Shown here piece by piece: positions 27,401 through 38,368 of a stretch of DNA of 64,000 bases. The notes under the pieces were generated by a model that worked only from the letters and a program-made list of their open reading frames with translations, did not search any database and was not told the origin of the DNA. Numbering within the stretch: the stretch's first letter is position 1; each line of letters opens with the position of its first letter. Source of the DNA: Paulownia fortunei (lineage: Eukaryota; Streptophyta; Magnoliopsida; Lamiales; Paulowniaceae); contig CM033121.1 of assembly GCA_019321725.1 (NCBI GenBank), positions 3,410,001 to 3,474,000 on the forward strand, given 5' to 3'. Made by a program: the position numbers and the translations under genes.

Positions 27401-29149
27401 CCCCATTTTGTAATCCACTTGTATTTTATTCTCTCTCCCATTTATGCCCCATTTATCAAAATTTGAAAATATGGAATTTGCTCAAACCCCCTTGAGGATT
27501 GAGAAAATTACAATTACCACAATTATCATAATTAATTAGAAAAAAAGAGTAAGAGTAACCGAGTTTCGAATTTGTATGGTGAAACTTTGCTCACTTTGGA
27601 ATAAAGGATTGTTTAAAGATCCCAAGATGAACTTGTCCTAAAAAAATAAGGGTGTCAATGGTGCAATACTTCGTGAGAAAGAAATAAAATTAGATATATT
27701 TAAAAAAAAAAAAAAGTATGGTTATTAACCAAGAGATCATACCTCCATGTATCCAAAATGAGAAGTAGGAAAAACGAACTAGCTCTTTAGAAATAATTTT
27801 TCATTTATTCATTATACTCTTTTTTATTTGTCTAATTTGTAACATGATGAAATATCGTATTAACTTGTGAATAATAAAATTGAAACAAGTCAAACAAAAA
27901 AATTGTAATTAAGTAGACTTGTATGGACATATCATAGGAACCTTAAACTTGACAAATTATCATAATTGAGTATTTTGAATACAATTTGTAGTTATTTAGA
28001 CTCCTATTCAGAGCAAAACCATATATCCCTCTCCTTCTTGTATGAATGTTTAATTTAACAAAGTGGTAGTTGTCCCAAATAAATTCACCAAGTGGTCTTC
28101 TAGGAAAAGGCAAAAAGTAAACAAAATAGAAAAGAAAAAGATTGAGCCATAACCAAAGGGGTGTTTTATCCATATGCTATATCTTTGGGTTAAGAGTGCA
28201 ATCATGGAAAAGTTTTGGGGCCATTGGTGAAAATCACAATTCTTCTCTTTGATTGATTTTGCAAAAGACATATCCTTCCATTTGAATATAAATTTTTTGA
28301 CTAGGTTAACCCCAAAAAAAGGGAAACAATATAGAGTGTATAAGGGGTTCATCTTATTATTGTAAATGTTATATTCCATATCGTGGGATATATATAAATA
28401 TATATATAAATGTGTATAAAATATACAGCACATATGTTAAATCGGGGTTCATTGAAGTAGATTTATTACACATATTATTTAATATGAAGCCATGAACAAC
28501 AATTATTAAAGAGGAATTTATTTTGATTAAACCAAGATTTAGTTCGATGCGTATCATGAATGAGATGATAATATTAATCTAATCAGTTAGGACAGACACA
28601 ATCAATTTGAAGCACTAAGAAAAGCCCTTTCCACTACAGCGCAATCTCCCATATATTGGTCCAGTTTTTATTTTATACATATATATATGAATAAATTACT
28701 TGTTGAATTTTGTTATTTTTAATTGCTATACCATTGTCTAACCATGGTTAAAGAGAAAGGGAAAGAGGAATCCAAACCCACTCCAAAAGTAAAGTTTGGT
28801 CACGTGAAATGTGGGCATATATCACGAGTCGCTCTAACATGCTTTGATTCCAATTTTCCATTATAAGCTGAGTGAGATGAGGGTATAAAAAGAAAAGATT
28901 CACCAAAAAAAAATTAAAGCAAAAAAAAAAAAAAAAAGTAGGAAATGTGATACCGACACTTAAATATTTGCATTCAAGGGACCTTTGCTTCGGAAAGGCA
29001 ACTCATTCCCCCCACCCATTCAATATTTTTAAAATTTGGATCCAAAATTATATTGGATAATTAATTAAGTTATTGAGTCATCTCGATTTATTTGATTGGA
29101 CCATTTTAAAAAAAAATAAAATTAAATGATCCATATATGTAAATATATA
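24423..29149. other. AT-rich intergenic DNA without a recognisable gene
   Basis: Open frames at 24639-24923, 25364-25654 and 25867-26136 were read and resemble no family I know; their composition follows the AT-rich background. Simple repeats include (AT)/(AC) at about 25740-25770, (AT)n at 26110-26132, and T and A runs at 26137-26155 and 26183-26199. The stretch 27160-27360 is less AT-rich but no coding frame follows it. Confidence 0.45.
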
Positions 29150-29448
29150 TATAAGTTAAACACGAGTATCAAAATAATAAAATTAACAAATGTAAATAAA
29201 AATAAGAATCTAAAATCTAGCTTTTGTTTATATCAAAGAACTTGAAAGAATTAGATAAAACAATGGGACAAAGAAAAAATATGTGTGTGTGTGTATATAT
29301 ATATATATATGTATGTATGTATGTATAAGCTAAACACGAGTATTAAAATAATAAAATTAACAGATATAAATAAAAATAAGACTCTAAAATCTAGCCTTTT
29401 GTTTATATCAAAGAATTAGACAAAACAATAGAACAAAGAAAAAATGTG
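29150..29448. repeat. Tandem duplication of about 130 nt split by a GT/AT microsatellite
   Basis: Copy 1 (about 29150-29280) and copy 2 (about 29324-29448) share AAACACGAGTAT, AAAATAATAAAATTAACA, CTAAAATCTAGC and TTTGTTTATATCAAAGAA. Between them lies (TG)n(TA)n(TGTA)n at 29281-29326. Copy 2 lacks a few bases of copy 1 near GAACTTGAAAGAATTAG. Confidence 0.8.
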
Positions 29449-30526
29449 TATTTATATGAGAGAGATCTGAAAAAATAAAAAAATATGATTGTTGTTAAGT
29501 AAATGTCTGAAATTGGTGGAGAAGAAAGATTCTCAACTTTGTTATTAATTTGAGGGCGATGAATATTTTTACTTATAAATAGATTTATTCTTTGCAATAT
29601 TCTATCAAATATAGAGTCTAACTCTTCTTGAACTAGATATTTGTGACCAAATAATTTTTTTTAAAAAGAAAGGAAAAAAAAAAAAGTAGGTTTCCTTGCT
29701 AGATACGTTGGGGACATGTGACAAACATCATATTCTAGAATAAAGTTAGAGTATGCAATATTGTAATTTTAGATTTTCGTATTCTAACATCATAGTCGTA
29801 ATTGTCTTTCATTTTCCAGATAATTATGATCATGTGTGGTGCGTCTTGTTATGCTCCACAAATAAAGTACTTATTTATGTGAATATACTCGTTCTAATGA
29901 GATAACGTTTCTTATTAATTGGTGGTTTTAACTTCAAACAAATTTTGAAAATGTAAAGGGTAAATTAAAAGGACATATTACAAAGATTCAAATAATTCAA
30001 AAAAGAAAAAAAAAATAGCACAATCGGGTATTATAGAGCTATTTTGGACATGTTATTGGGCATAACTAATAGGTTTATCAATGCACATCCAAAAAATAAT
30101 AATTGCAATTCTCATCATTATTAAATATGAAAAAAAAAGGTCTATATTTGAATTTGTTTTTGATTACATTTGCAAGCACGAGTTTTAAATCTTATCTTAT
30201 AAGGAGAAGAAGAAAAGCCCACTTCTCCATTTCCCTTTTTCTTCTCTTTTACATTTAGGCAAAACACTAAAAACGGAATATTATCGGCATGGTGAGTCAC
30301 TTTCTCCTTTTTCCAACTACTACACATCTTTAAAAATATTCTAATAATAGAATATAGGGGGAACATCTGCAATTCTACAAAAGAAGAGGGGACCAAAATG
30401 AAAAACCCAAAAACGCCTCCATTTACTTTTTTTTAAACTTTGTCCCCAAGTCTTTTCTTTTTTAACCTTTACACACCCTAATATTTCCTAATTCTCATTT
30501 CTAACCCCTGAAAAGGGGTAAAACTA
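29449..30526. other. Intergenic DNA and 3' region of the 30.5-kb gene
   Basis: Nothing coding is supportable. The part from about 30140 to 30526 probably contains the 3' UTR of the minus-strand gene that ends at 30527. It is A-rich further left. Confidence 0.4.
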
Positions 30527-31078
30527 CTACATGAAAAGTTCAGACTGCAAGACAGTATAGTAATTAGCAGCCTCATCTTCAAGTTCCCACAGCCCATGCT
30601 CAGTAAAAGCGAAGGGAAAATTTTCTGCAGAGTTTAATATTTCAACATTATTTTCATCCCTTCTGTTTGGAATCCCGAGCTCATCATCTGAGGCTTCAAG
30701 AAGATGCCTCATGACAGATTTTACACCCTCATCTTCGCCACCTCCGCCGCAATCGGCTGAGGTGGCTTGGTGGTGGTACAGCTCAGCTTCCACCACCGCC
30801 GCCGTGGATGGCAAAGAGTCGAAGTCGAAGGTGGTGGTGGAGTCACAGCTGGTAAAAGAGGAGAGTTCTTGCTGAAGGGTTGTGAATATGGCTGACAAGT
30901 CTTGGCTCAGCTCATGGCTGGGCTCTTGGCTTGGCTCTTCCTCCTCTTCTTCATCAAGGAGATTAAGTATGTTGCCGTATGGCTTTTGGCGCTTTGAGTT
31001 TGTGCTCGAGCCATCAAACTCAGAGCTCGAGTCTTCATGGGATTCTTCTCTAAGGCGTTTCGGTACAGTTTCTGCCAT
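30527..31078 (-). CDS. Short acidic plant protein, unknown; possibly AITR/SERTA-like regulator
   Basis: Single-exon gene of 183 residues from a clear ATG (31078-31076). The base composition is markedly less AT-rich than the surroundings, which supports real coding. Layout: a basic patch KRLREE and KRQKPYGNILNLLD near the N-terminus (possible nuclear signal), an acidic run at about 43-52 (EEEEEPSQ), a segment LSAIFTTLQQELSSF (about 61-75), a Gly/acidic linker, VMRHLLEASDDELGIPNR (about 122-139), and a C-terminal LWELEDEAANYYTVLQSELF. The last two blocks look like short conserved motifs of a plant nuclear regulator. They remind me of small SERTA-like or ABA-induced repressor (AITR/DIG) proteins, but that is from memory and weak. 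No membrane segment or signal peptide. A TATA box lies upstream at 31214-31221. Confidence 0.75.
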   Translation of the reverse strand: MAETVPKRLREESHEDSSSEFDGSSTNSKRQKPYGNILNLLDEEEEEEPSQEPSHELSQDLSAIFTTLQQELSSFTSCDSTTTFDFDSLPSTAAVVEAELYHHQATSADCGGGGEDEGVKSVMRHLLEASDDELGIPNRRDENNVEILNSAENFPFAFTEHGLWELEDEAANYYTVLQSELFM

Positions 31079-31240
31079 TTAGAAAAGCAGAAAACAAAGA
31101 GAAATATACGAAAAAGATAAAGAGATAGTGTTAATAGTATAAAGGGGTGCAGGGCATAGGATTTGAGAGACAAGAGAGAGAAGGGGATGAGGAGAGAGAA
31201 GGGGATGGAAAGGTTTATATAGAGATAGGGGGGAGAAGTG
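31079..31240 (-). promoter_or_regulatory. Core promoter and 5' UTR of the 30.5-kb gene
   Basis: On the minus strand TATATAAA (31221-31214) lies about 135 nt before the ATG, placing a start site near 31185 and a leader of about 105 nt rich in CTCTCTTCTC. The long GT/GA/G repeat lies about 70-180 nt further upstream. Confidence 0.6.
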
Positions 31241-31313
31241 GAGTTCCGGTCAAAATGAGTAAAGAGAGAAAGTGAGAATAATTTAATAGTATTATTTAAT
31301 TGTATTTTCTTGG

Positions 31314-31315
31314 TT

Positions 31316-31361
<46 letters not shown>

Positions 31362-31400
31362 GGGGTTGGGGGGCCGGGGGGGGGGGGGGGGGGGAGGGGT
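31314..31400. repeat. (GT)n(GA)n(G)n compound microsatellite upstream of the 30.5-kb gene
   Basis: About 13 GT units, about 11 GA units, then G-rich sequence with a run of roughly 19 Gs broken only by CC and A. On the gene's strand this reads (C)n(TC)n(AC)n. The TC part is a potential GAGA-type element for BBR/BPC proteins. Confidence 0.9.
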
Positions 31401-34331
31401 GTTGAAGCAAAGGTGATGCTTTGACAAAAAATAAAGTAAAATGGGGAAAAGTTAAAGGCTTGGCCTTAGATGTGTGCTTAGCTTTTTTTTTTTTTTTTGT
31501 ACTGGCTACTTTTTGTCTAAGCAATTCCAAGTACAAGAGCCTCTCTTGAAAACTCTTATTTTATTTAATGACAACGGCGAGATTTATTAGTTGGGGGCAC
31601 ATAAATTTTGAACTTTTAATAATCTGTTTAAATATAACAAAAATCAAGAAATAGCTTGTCATTCACTTAATATGTTGGATGATTGTATCTACCCTCAAAA
31701 AATTTGGTTGACCCTCCCTTTATATAGATTTTATTAGTAGTTAAATCTTGAAGGGCAGTCGTCCAATTCACGAGGCACACGAGCAAACTTTAGAAGATTT
31801 TAAATGTATGAAAAATTAGGTATATTTTGGCTTTACATATGCAATCCCAAGTCTTTAATTTATCTCAAAGAGGGTCACATGACATCTTGGTGTCCTGTGT
31901 ATTTCTCATATGTCTTGTATTGTAATTTTAATTAGTCGGATCATATTAAAGTATAGTTTAACTCTAAATTATAATATAATTGTCAAAAAAACATACAAGT
32001 ATGATGACAAATGTTAGACATACACACACGTAAGAAACTAAATGTTACTCAAATGTGTAAGATACAAAAATTAATTTTAACTCAAAATTAATCATTAGGA
32101 TGATTACAAATTGGTATTTCCCGATAGGGAGATTTTATTCCAACTAATATTTTGATTGGGTTTTCATAACAAATATATATATGACTAAATTCAAACAATT
32201 CATTGCCGGCAACACCAACATCATTGGGAGATTCTTATGATTTGATAATCTTGCTCTTTGATTTGGAAATATGGTTCAATCTGAACAATGACTTCAAGAA
32301 ATATTGTTACGTCTTTTTTATGTTTTTTTCAATTAGAAAAATATATAACCCTAACTATTTTATGTCTACCACTTGAGCCAAGTCATCACTTCTATTTTCT
32401 TTTAGGTACATGTAAATAAGTTAGTTTCACAAGTAGATGTCTACTTCATGCGTTGTCAGATGAAATTTCCCATAACCATTTCTGTCTTTTGAATAATAAC
32501 ATCAACCATATTTACTATTAAAATAAGGTTAGATGTGCTCCAGCCCAGCAGGCCAAAACTTTAAAGATGACGACAAAAGACATGGAAAAAACCAAAAAAG
32601 AAAAAAGAAAAATAAAACTTAAATAAAAGAGAGCTACGCGTACACAGGTGTGGACTGACTCAGGAAATAGGATTAGAATACAACAAAGGATTGTAGATTA
32701 TAAGACATTTATTCATTTTTTTATACGTCCAACGTGTTGTTTGTAGTATTTCAAGAATCCTTCAAATATTCATTATAAAACATTTTTCTAGGAAAATATA
32801 TACTCACTCCTTTCTAAAAGAACGACTCCCAATCAATTAACTAGGCAACAAATTTTGATGAAAATTAAAAAATAAATTTTAAATATATATTTAATCTTAG
32901 TGTCTTAAGAAAAAATTGTTTCATTAGAATAATTTTTTAGAACAAAAATTCCTATTTTATAGTATGTATTAGTATTATGGTCGTAAAAATAGTATCTTGT
33001 CATTGAATAATTTTAGAAAAAGAATTCCTATTTTAAAAAATAAATTCTTACTTTAAGACACTTAAAGAAATATATATTAGAAAAGACGAAATTCCAGTGG
33101 GTATTAGTTTTTTGTCTGTTGGGTATGTGTGAGCGGCCCCGAGTTTTATTGCAGCATCAGTGTTGGAATACTGCAAAAATGCAGGGCCCTGTCATAAATT
33201 GAATACATTAATAGTGTTAGGAATTAATTAATGGATGGTCACGATGGGTTTGATTGGTGGTTGAGTGTGTGGTTGCGATCAACAGTATCATAGATGGTGA
33301 AACCTTGATTCTTGAGAGATTCATATGGGGAAATGGGAAAGGAAAACCCCTTTTTTTTGTTTTTCTTTTTTAAGAATGAAGAAAGAAGGAATCCTACGAG
33401 ACTATATGGTATATTATTGGGATTTGCATTCACCTCCCTTCTACTTTCTCTTTTTACATGTGAACCTCACATTTTTCAATTAATTGACAACAAGACCTCT
33501 TCACCACTCATTCAGTGATGGTTGTTGAGTTTTCATCAACATGGATGGCAAGTATGTCTTTTTGTAAGAATATGTTGGGGTAGAAAAGGAAAAGAAAAAA
33601 CAAGCTAGATTTTATTTGGTAGTTCGAGAAGCTGGTGTGTGTTCAAATCCAATTCTATTCCGACTTGTCACTTTATTACAAATGAATTTAAAGTAAGTTT
33701 TAAATTTTTTTTTTCAAATTCACTTTCCCCAACCCATTCCGTTTATTTTTTTATTTTTTATAATTATATTATGAATACTAATATTTTTTAAAAATATCTA
33801 TTTTAAAAAATTTAGTGTATTATTTTTTTAAATTTTTTTTTTCAAATAATAAAATAGTTTCAGAGGTCTAACCCATGGGGTTTAAGTCCTAAAAATTCTT
33901 TAATAAAAATTAAATAAATTCATTTCGTTATTATTCCTAATCAAAATTTCTTAATTAATTAAATTTATGCTCCATCCAATACATATATACTAGATACATG
34001 AATTCAATATCAAATCTCCCATTTTAATGTAAAACAGGATATTTAATAGAAGATGTATGTACTCAATTCATATACATTGGTTGTGGTATTATTCCTGCTG
34101 TAGAACCTCATATGCACGTTAATTTTTACCCTTCTTTACCTGCTCTTCCACGTCAAATCGTACCTAACCCACTTAATTATTGAAAATAAATCATAATCTG
34201 CATAAATTTCAATTAATCTAATACAATTCATGTAATTTAGATTACAACCAAAAATTAATATGATTAATTATTTTAAATGGAAACCAACATGCAAATGTGG
34301 CAATAGAGAAAAATGGATTGAAAAATACATA
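31401..34331. other. AT-rich intergenic DNA
   Basis: No protein gene is supportable; open frames at about 33240-33520 on both strands are mirror-image shadows. A T-run is at 31481-31498. About 33690-33910 contains a low-complexity AT-rich segment related to the dispersed repeats listed further right. Confidence 0.4.
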
Positions 34332-34553
34332 CAGGGTGGATTTTCCAAAAATCCGCAGCCAAAACCAAACCCAAACCCAAACTCACCAGATTTTAAAAGT
34401 TAAAACATGTCTCCGGGCCAAACCCAAATACCTACATGGTTGGGTTTTCTATGGATTCAAATTTAACCCGAACCTGCGGCAATTCTTTTTTTGTTTTTCA
34501 TTTCAATTTTCCTCGCTTGTAAATTCATCTTGATTCTCTTTCGCCCACACCTA
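34332..34553. mobile_element. hAT-like MITE, probable
   Basis: The left end CAGGGTGGATTTTCC and the right end, read on the minus strand, TAGGTGTGGGCGAAAG resemble the CAGGGGTGG-type ends of hAT MITEs. The body has AACCCAAACCCAAACC and TGGTTGGGTTTT, typical of this class. The 7-8 nt flanks (AATACATA and ATTACATT) agree at 6 of 8 positions, a weak target duplication. No transposase. Confidence 0.45.
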
Positions 34554-34678
34554 ATTACATTTTTGTCATCACATTAACTTTGCACCACCAAGTTGCTTTA
34601 TGGTGTAGATAATAATGTATTCTTGTTATGCATGCACATGGCTTGTAGAAATTACTCAATCTAAGTTTGGAAGTATTC

Positions 34679-34679
34679 A

Positions 34680-34713
<34 letters not shown>
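34679..34713. repeat. (AAT)n microsatellite
   Basis: About 11 uninterrupted ATA/AAT units. Confidence 0.95.
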
Positions 34714-34799
34714 GGTTATATCGCTTCTTTAATTAAAGAATGCTTTTTTGAAAAGTAAATTATTATTTGTTACTAATTTCTATTAGATTTATTTTATAT

Positions 34800-35140
34800 A
34801 GAATGACAGCGAGATGAGTTTTGGTCAAATTTGAGACTCACATCATCATTAATTTTTAAGACCCAAATTTGAATTTAGTGAGTTGCGTCGATTAAATTCG
34901 TTATACTCATTTTATTATTTTAAAAATATTAAAAAAATTATTTTTTAAAAATGATACACATTAAAAAAAAAATATTACATAAATATATTATATAATATAT
35001 TTTTAAAAAAAATAAATAAATAAAGAAAACTAGTTTGAAAATAAAATTTTTAAATTTATTTATAATAAGCAAAACAAATTCGAAACAAAATCGGGTTTGA
35101 ACACAAAGGAATCACGAGTTTAGAGTACAAGGGGAAATTT
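34800..35140. repeat. Degenerate dispersed repeat (TTCGTT...AT core...CGGGTTTG type)
   Basis: The layout is a C/G-containing flank with AAATTCGTTATACTCATT, an AT core (TTTTAAAAATATTAAAAAAA and similar), then GAAACAAAATCGGGTTTGAA. The same layout recurs at about 37620-37900, 38019-38368 and 9300-9860. Confidence 0.4.
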
Positions 35141-35290
35141 CTACAGTCCGCAGTCCGGAATTTTGCTCCATTTGTTTATTTCGTTCTTCTTTTGGTACTT
35201 TTCTATTTATGACCTTTTCTTTTTTCTTGACTTTTGTTTTTGATTTGAATTTGGAACCTAAACATGACTCTGCAACTTTTGGATTATATT

Positions 35291-36768
35291 AGGGTTAAAT
35301 TCAATTTGCATCTGTGAAGTATAGTCCTACATCAAATACTTTAGTGAATTTTCAAAATCTTCCATTAGCCCCTATTGTTCGACAATCTAATTTTATTGGA
35401 CAAAAATACCATTTATTCGTTATACAGTTTGAACTCCTAAAGTATGGCAATCTCATCAGTTACCCCCTAATATTAGAAATCCAAAATTAAATTTAAGAAA
35501 AATAAATTCAAAACCCAACTTGGAAAAATAATAAATTTATTTAAAAAAATTCAAAACCAAACATAGGACCAAAAAAATTCTAATAATGAAAGGAAGTGAA
35601 AGGTAATTAGAAAGAATAATAAATTATCAATATTTTTTTGTAATTTTCTAAAAGGAATGGTTTTTATAGGTATATATAGGTTTTATAAGAATAATTGTGA
35701 CACCTTTAGACTTCTTCTTTCTGTTCGGAATATTTGAGATAGAATGGAGATGCCGATTAAATAATTATAAAGTTATCCATCAGGAAATGACGATGGTGAC
35801 TCTGTCAATTGATAATTAATAATAATTTGATAAAGTATTTAGCATTATATCCAAATAATTTCAGCAGTTATTGTTGCTAAAGTTGTTTGGGTTGCTGCAC
35901 TATTTTTATGTCATATTGACTAATTAATTATCAGTATAAAAATTTTGAGATGCACAAAGTATTGCTGAAAAAGGTTAAATATTTTATTTCTTTGTATTAA
36001 CACTAATTTTATCAATTTCCTTGTACTATTTTTTATTTTTTATTTTTTATTTTTATAACTCAGTTATTCATGTTTGACTTCACTAATTTTTGGAAATGGT
36101 CGACCTTCCCCTTGATTCGATTATCAGGTAAATGCTGACGTATCAATAGTTTATACATATTTAAATTGGATTCCTCTATGATAAGTTTTATCAGCACAGT
36201 GGTACCAACATGGGATCTAAAGACAGAATTCGAGAATTTACCATCCAACAAGCACACCCACAAGGACTAAAGTGTCGTGATCCGAACTTGTTGCTCAAAC
36301 CCTTGGTATGAGTTGTACGCGCTGAAAGGTAAGCATACCTAATACAAGTAATAATTTTTGAGAAACCAACATATAAATAAAATTAAGAGAAAAAGAACCA
36401 TTTTTCTTAGAAAATTACAAAACTTAATTGAAAATATATTGTTCTTCCTAATTTGTTTTTTCACTTCCTTTTATTACATAGATCTATTGTCCCACGTTTG
36501 GTTTTCAATTTCTCTAGTGCTCTTAGAAATTTAATGTCTCAAGTTTGGTTTTTAGTTTATTGTCTTAAGATTGATTTAAATTTTAATGTTTAGGGGTAAT
36601 TGATGAGAGTACTATAATTTGGAGGTACAAAATTTATAATGAGTTAAGAATATTTAATATTTATCCAACAAAATTAGTTTTTTGAGGAGGGTAATTTAAG
36701 GTTTTAAAAGTTCAAATAGGTATTTAATGTAGGGGCTGTATTTCAAAGTTCAAATTGTATTTGGCCCT
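35291..36768. mobile_element. 1.48-kb element with long imperfect terminal inverted repeats
   Basis: The left arm starts AGGGTTAAATTCAATTTGCA and the right arm, on the minus strand, AGGGCCAAATACAATTTGAA. Pairing continues (TACATCAAATAC with TACATTAAATAC; CTAATTTTATTGGACAAA with CTAATTTTGTTGGATAAA; CTCATCAGTTACCCCCTAA with CTCATCAATTACCCCTAAA) for about 190 nt. The middle (about 35480-36560) holds no transposase. This fits a foldback or Mutator-type non-autonomous element. A target duplication is not evident. Confidence 0.6.
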
Positions 36769-37612
36769 CAAATTATTTTCAAAAGGTCAAGGTTGTTATT
36801 TTTCAAGAAACATTTAGTGTCAAGCTATCGACTAAAAGTCGTGTTTTTTAAAATGAACTAATTAAAATAAAAAAAGATTCAAAGTGGATGGAATTAAGTT
36901 CCTCTAGCAATTTTTTTTTTTTTTAAAAAAGGCACATCAATTTCATCTAGTACTTGTATAATTCTTCGAAGAATTTTGTTTTTCTCTTCTTTCCCCGCCC
37001 TTATAGACTCATATTCCATTCCTAGATAAGATCTGAAAATTATTTAAAAAAAATTCAACTTTATGATATGAATTAAGTCATACATGGAGGCAAACACAAA
37101 AATTATTCTTAACCAAACAATAAAATTGAAATTAATAACCATAGGACAAGTGTTGGAAGTTTCTCACATTCTTTTAGTATTTTTGGTGGCCATCCAAAAT
37201 AGAATAGAAACATTATAAAATGACTAATTGGAGACATTATTTTATTTGAGTTTAAAAAAAATGGTCTTATTAATGGAGTATGTAAAAATTGAATAAATAT
37301 TTAAATATTCAATTTAAAATGTAATTTGACTGCATCAAGGAGGTTTCCTATGATATAACAAAAGAATAACACACAACAAACAATTTAATATAAAGTATTC
37401 TATTTGCATGTTCTTTGGTATTTAATTCTATGTACACTATTTTCTTTGCAAATGTTTCATATTGTTGGTTTCCTTCTAATAGTCTTTATTTGTCAAAATT
37501 GTTACAATAGAATAGTCCTTGTTAAAGGGTCAAATAAACATAATTTTGTTCTAGTGCACAATAATATTGAAAGATTTGACAACAATTTGAGTCATTTTTT
37601 CATTTGATATGG
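36769..37612. other. AT-rich intergenic DNA
   Basis: No gene is supportable. Only short low-complexity frames are present. Confidence 0.4.
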
Positions 37613-37900
37613 ATTTAAATTTTTTTGTACTCTATTGTGGACTCGCTCTATTTGGGGCAAGTTTTAAAAGTTATAAATATTTGGGGCGAGTCTTGATTTT
37701 TTATTTTTAAATAATATTATTTTAAAAAAATAATATTTTATTTTAAAAAATATATTTTTTAATATTTTTAAAATTATAAAATAGTTCTAAGCCAAATCCA
37801 ATAAATTCAGGGTGAGTTTTCGTTCGAGTCCTTAAAATTCTCAATGAGATAGATTTTGAGTTTTAATAAATTCCTCACCAACTCATATTATCATCCCTAA
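37613..37900. repeat. Degenerate dispersed repeat, hAT-MITE-like end
   Basis: It carries GACTCGCTCTATTTGGGGC, a very AT-rich core of TTTTAAAAAA blocks, and a right end reading TTAGGGATGATAATATGAG on the minus strand. It resembles the copy at 38019-38368. Confidence 0.4.
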
Positions 37901-38018
37901 TTATAACTTTGTAACTCTGAATTCTTGTTTTGTTTTGTTTTTTTTTTTTGTCTATCCAAATAGTAAAATAGGTGCATCTTAGCTTAATTCAGGAAAAAAA
38001 GCTATTAACAGCAGCAAG

Positions 38019-38368
38019 GTTTAGGATACCAAAACCCACACCGCCAACTATTTTTGGGATTCGGTTCTAAATCATTCCCAAACTCAAGTCCAGCAGGTTA
38101 GACTCTATAAATTCGTTAGATTCGTCTTATTATATAAACATATTAAATCATATATATTTTTTAAAATAATACTTAAAATCTTTTAAAAAATATATATATT
38201 TTTATAAAAAAAATCATATAAATATATAATAAATTAAACGAGAGGAGTTTGAAACGGACTATATTTGAAAATAAATATTCAAAATTCATTCCAAACTCAT
38301 GTATAATGGTAAAAATCTATCCTAAATAAGTCGAATCCGAATTTAAAGTCCCCACTATTACCATCCCT
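38019..38368. repeat. Degenerate dispersed repeat, hAT-MITE-like
   Basis: The left part is TTAGGATACCAAAACCCAC. The right end on the minus strand is AGGGATGGTAATAGTGGGG, close to the common plant hAT-MITE end. The AT-rich core shares ATAAATTCGTTAGATTCGTC and AAATATATAATAAATTAAA with other copies. Confidence 0.45.

Noticed and set aside
30882..31536. Minus-strand 209-residue frame and plus-strand 66-residue frame overlapping the 30.5-kb gene
   Set aside because: The first is largely translated C/TC/AC microsatellite and the second is antisense to the coding exon.
33600..33670. Possible tRNA-like words (GTGTTCAAATCC)
   Set aside because: No matching acceptor stem, D-arm or anticodon arm could be placed around it; no tRNA gene is supported anywhere in the window.
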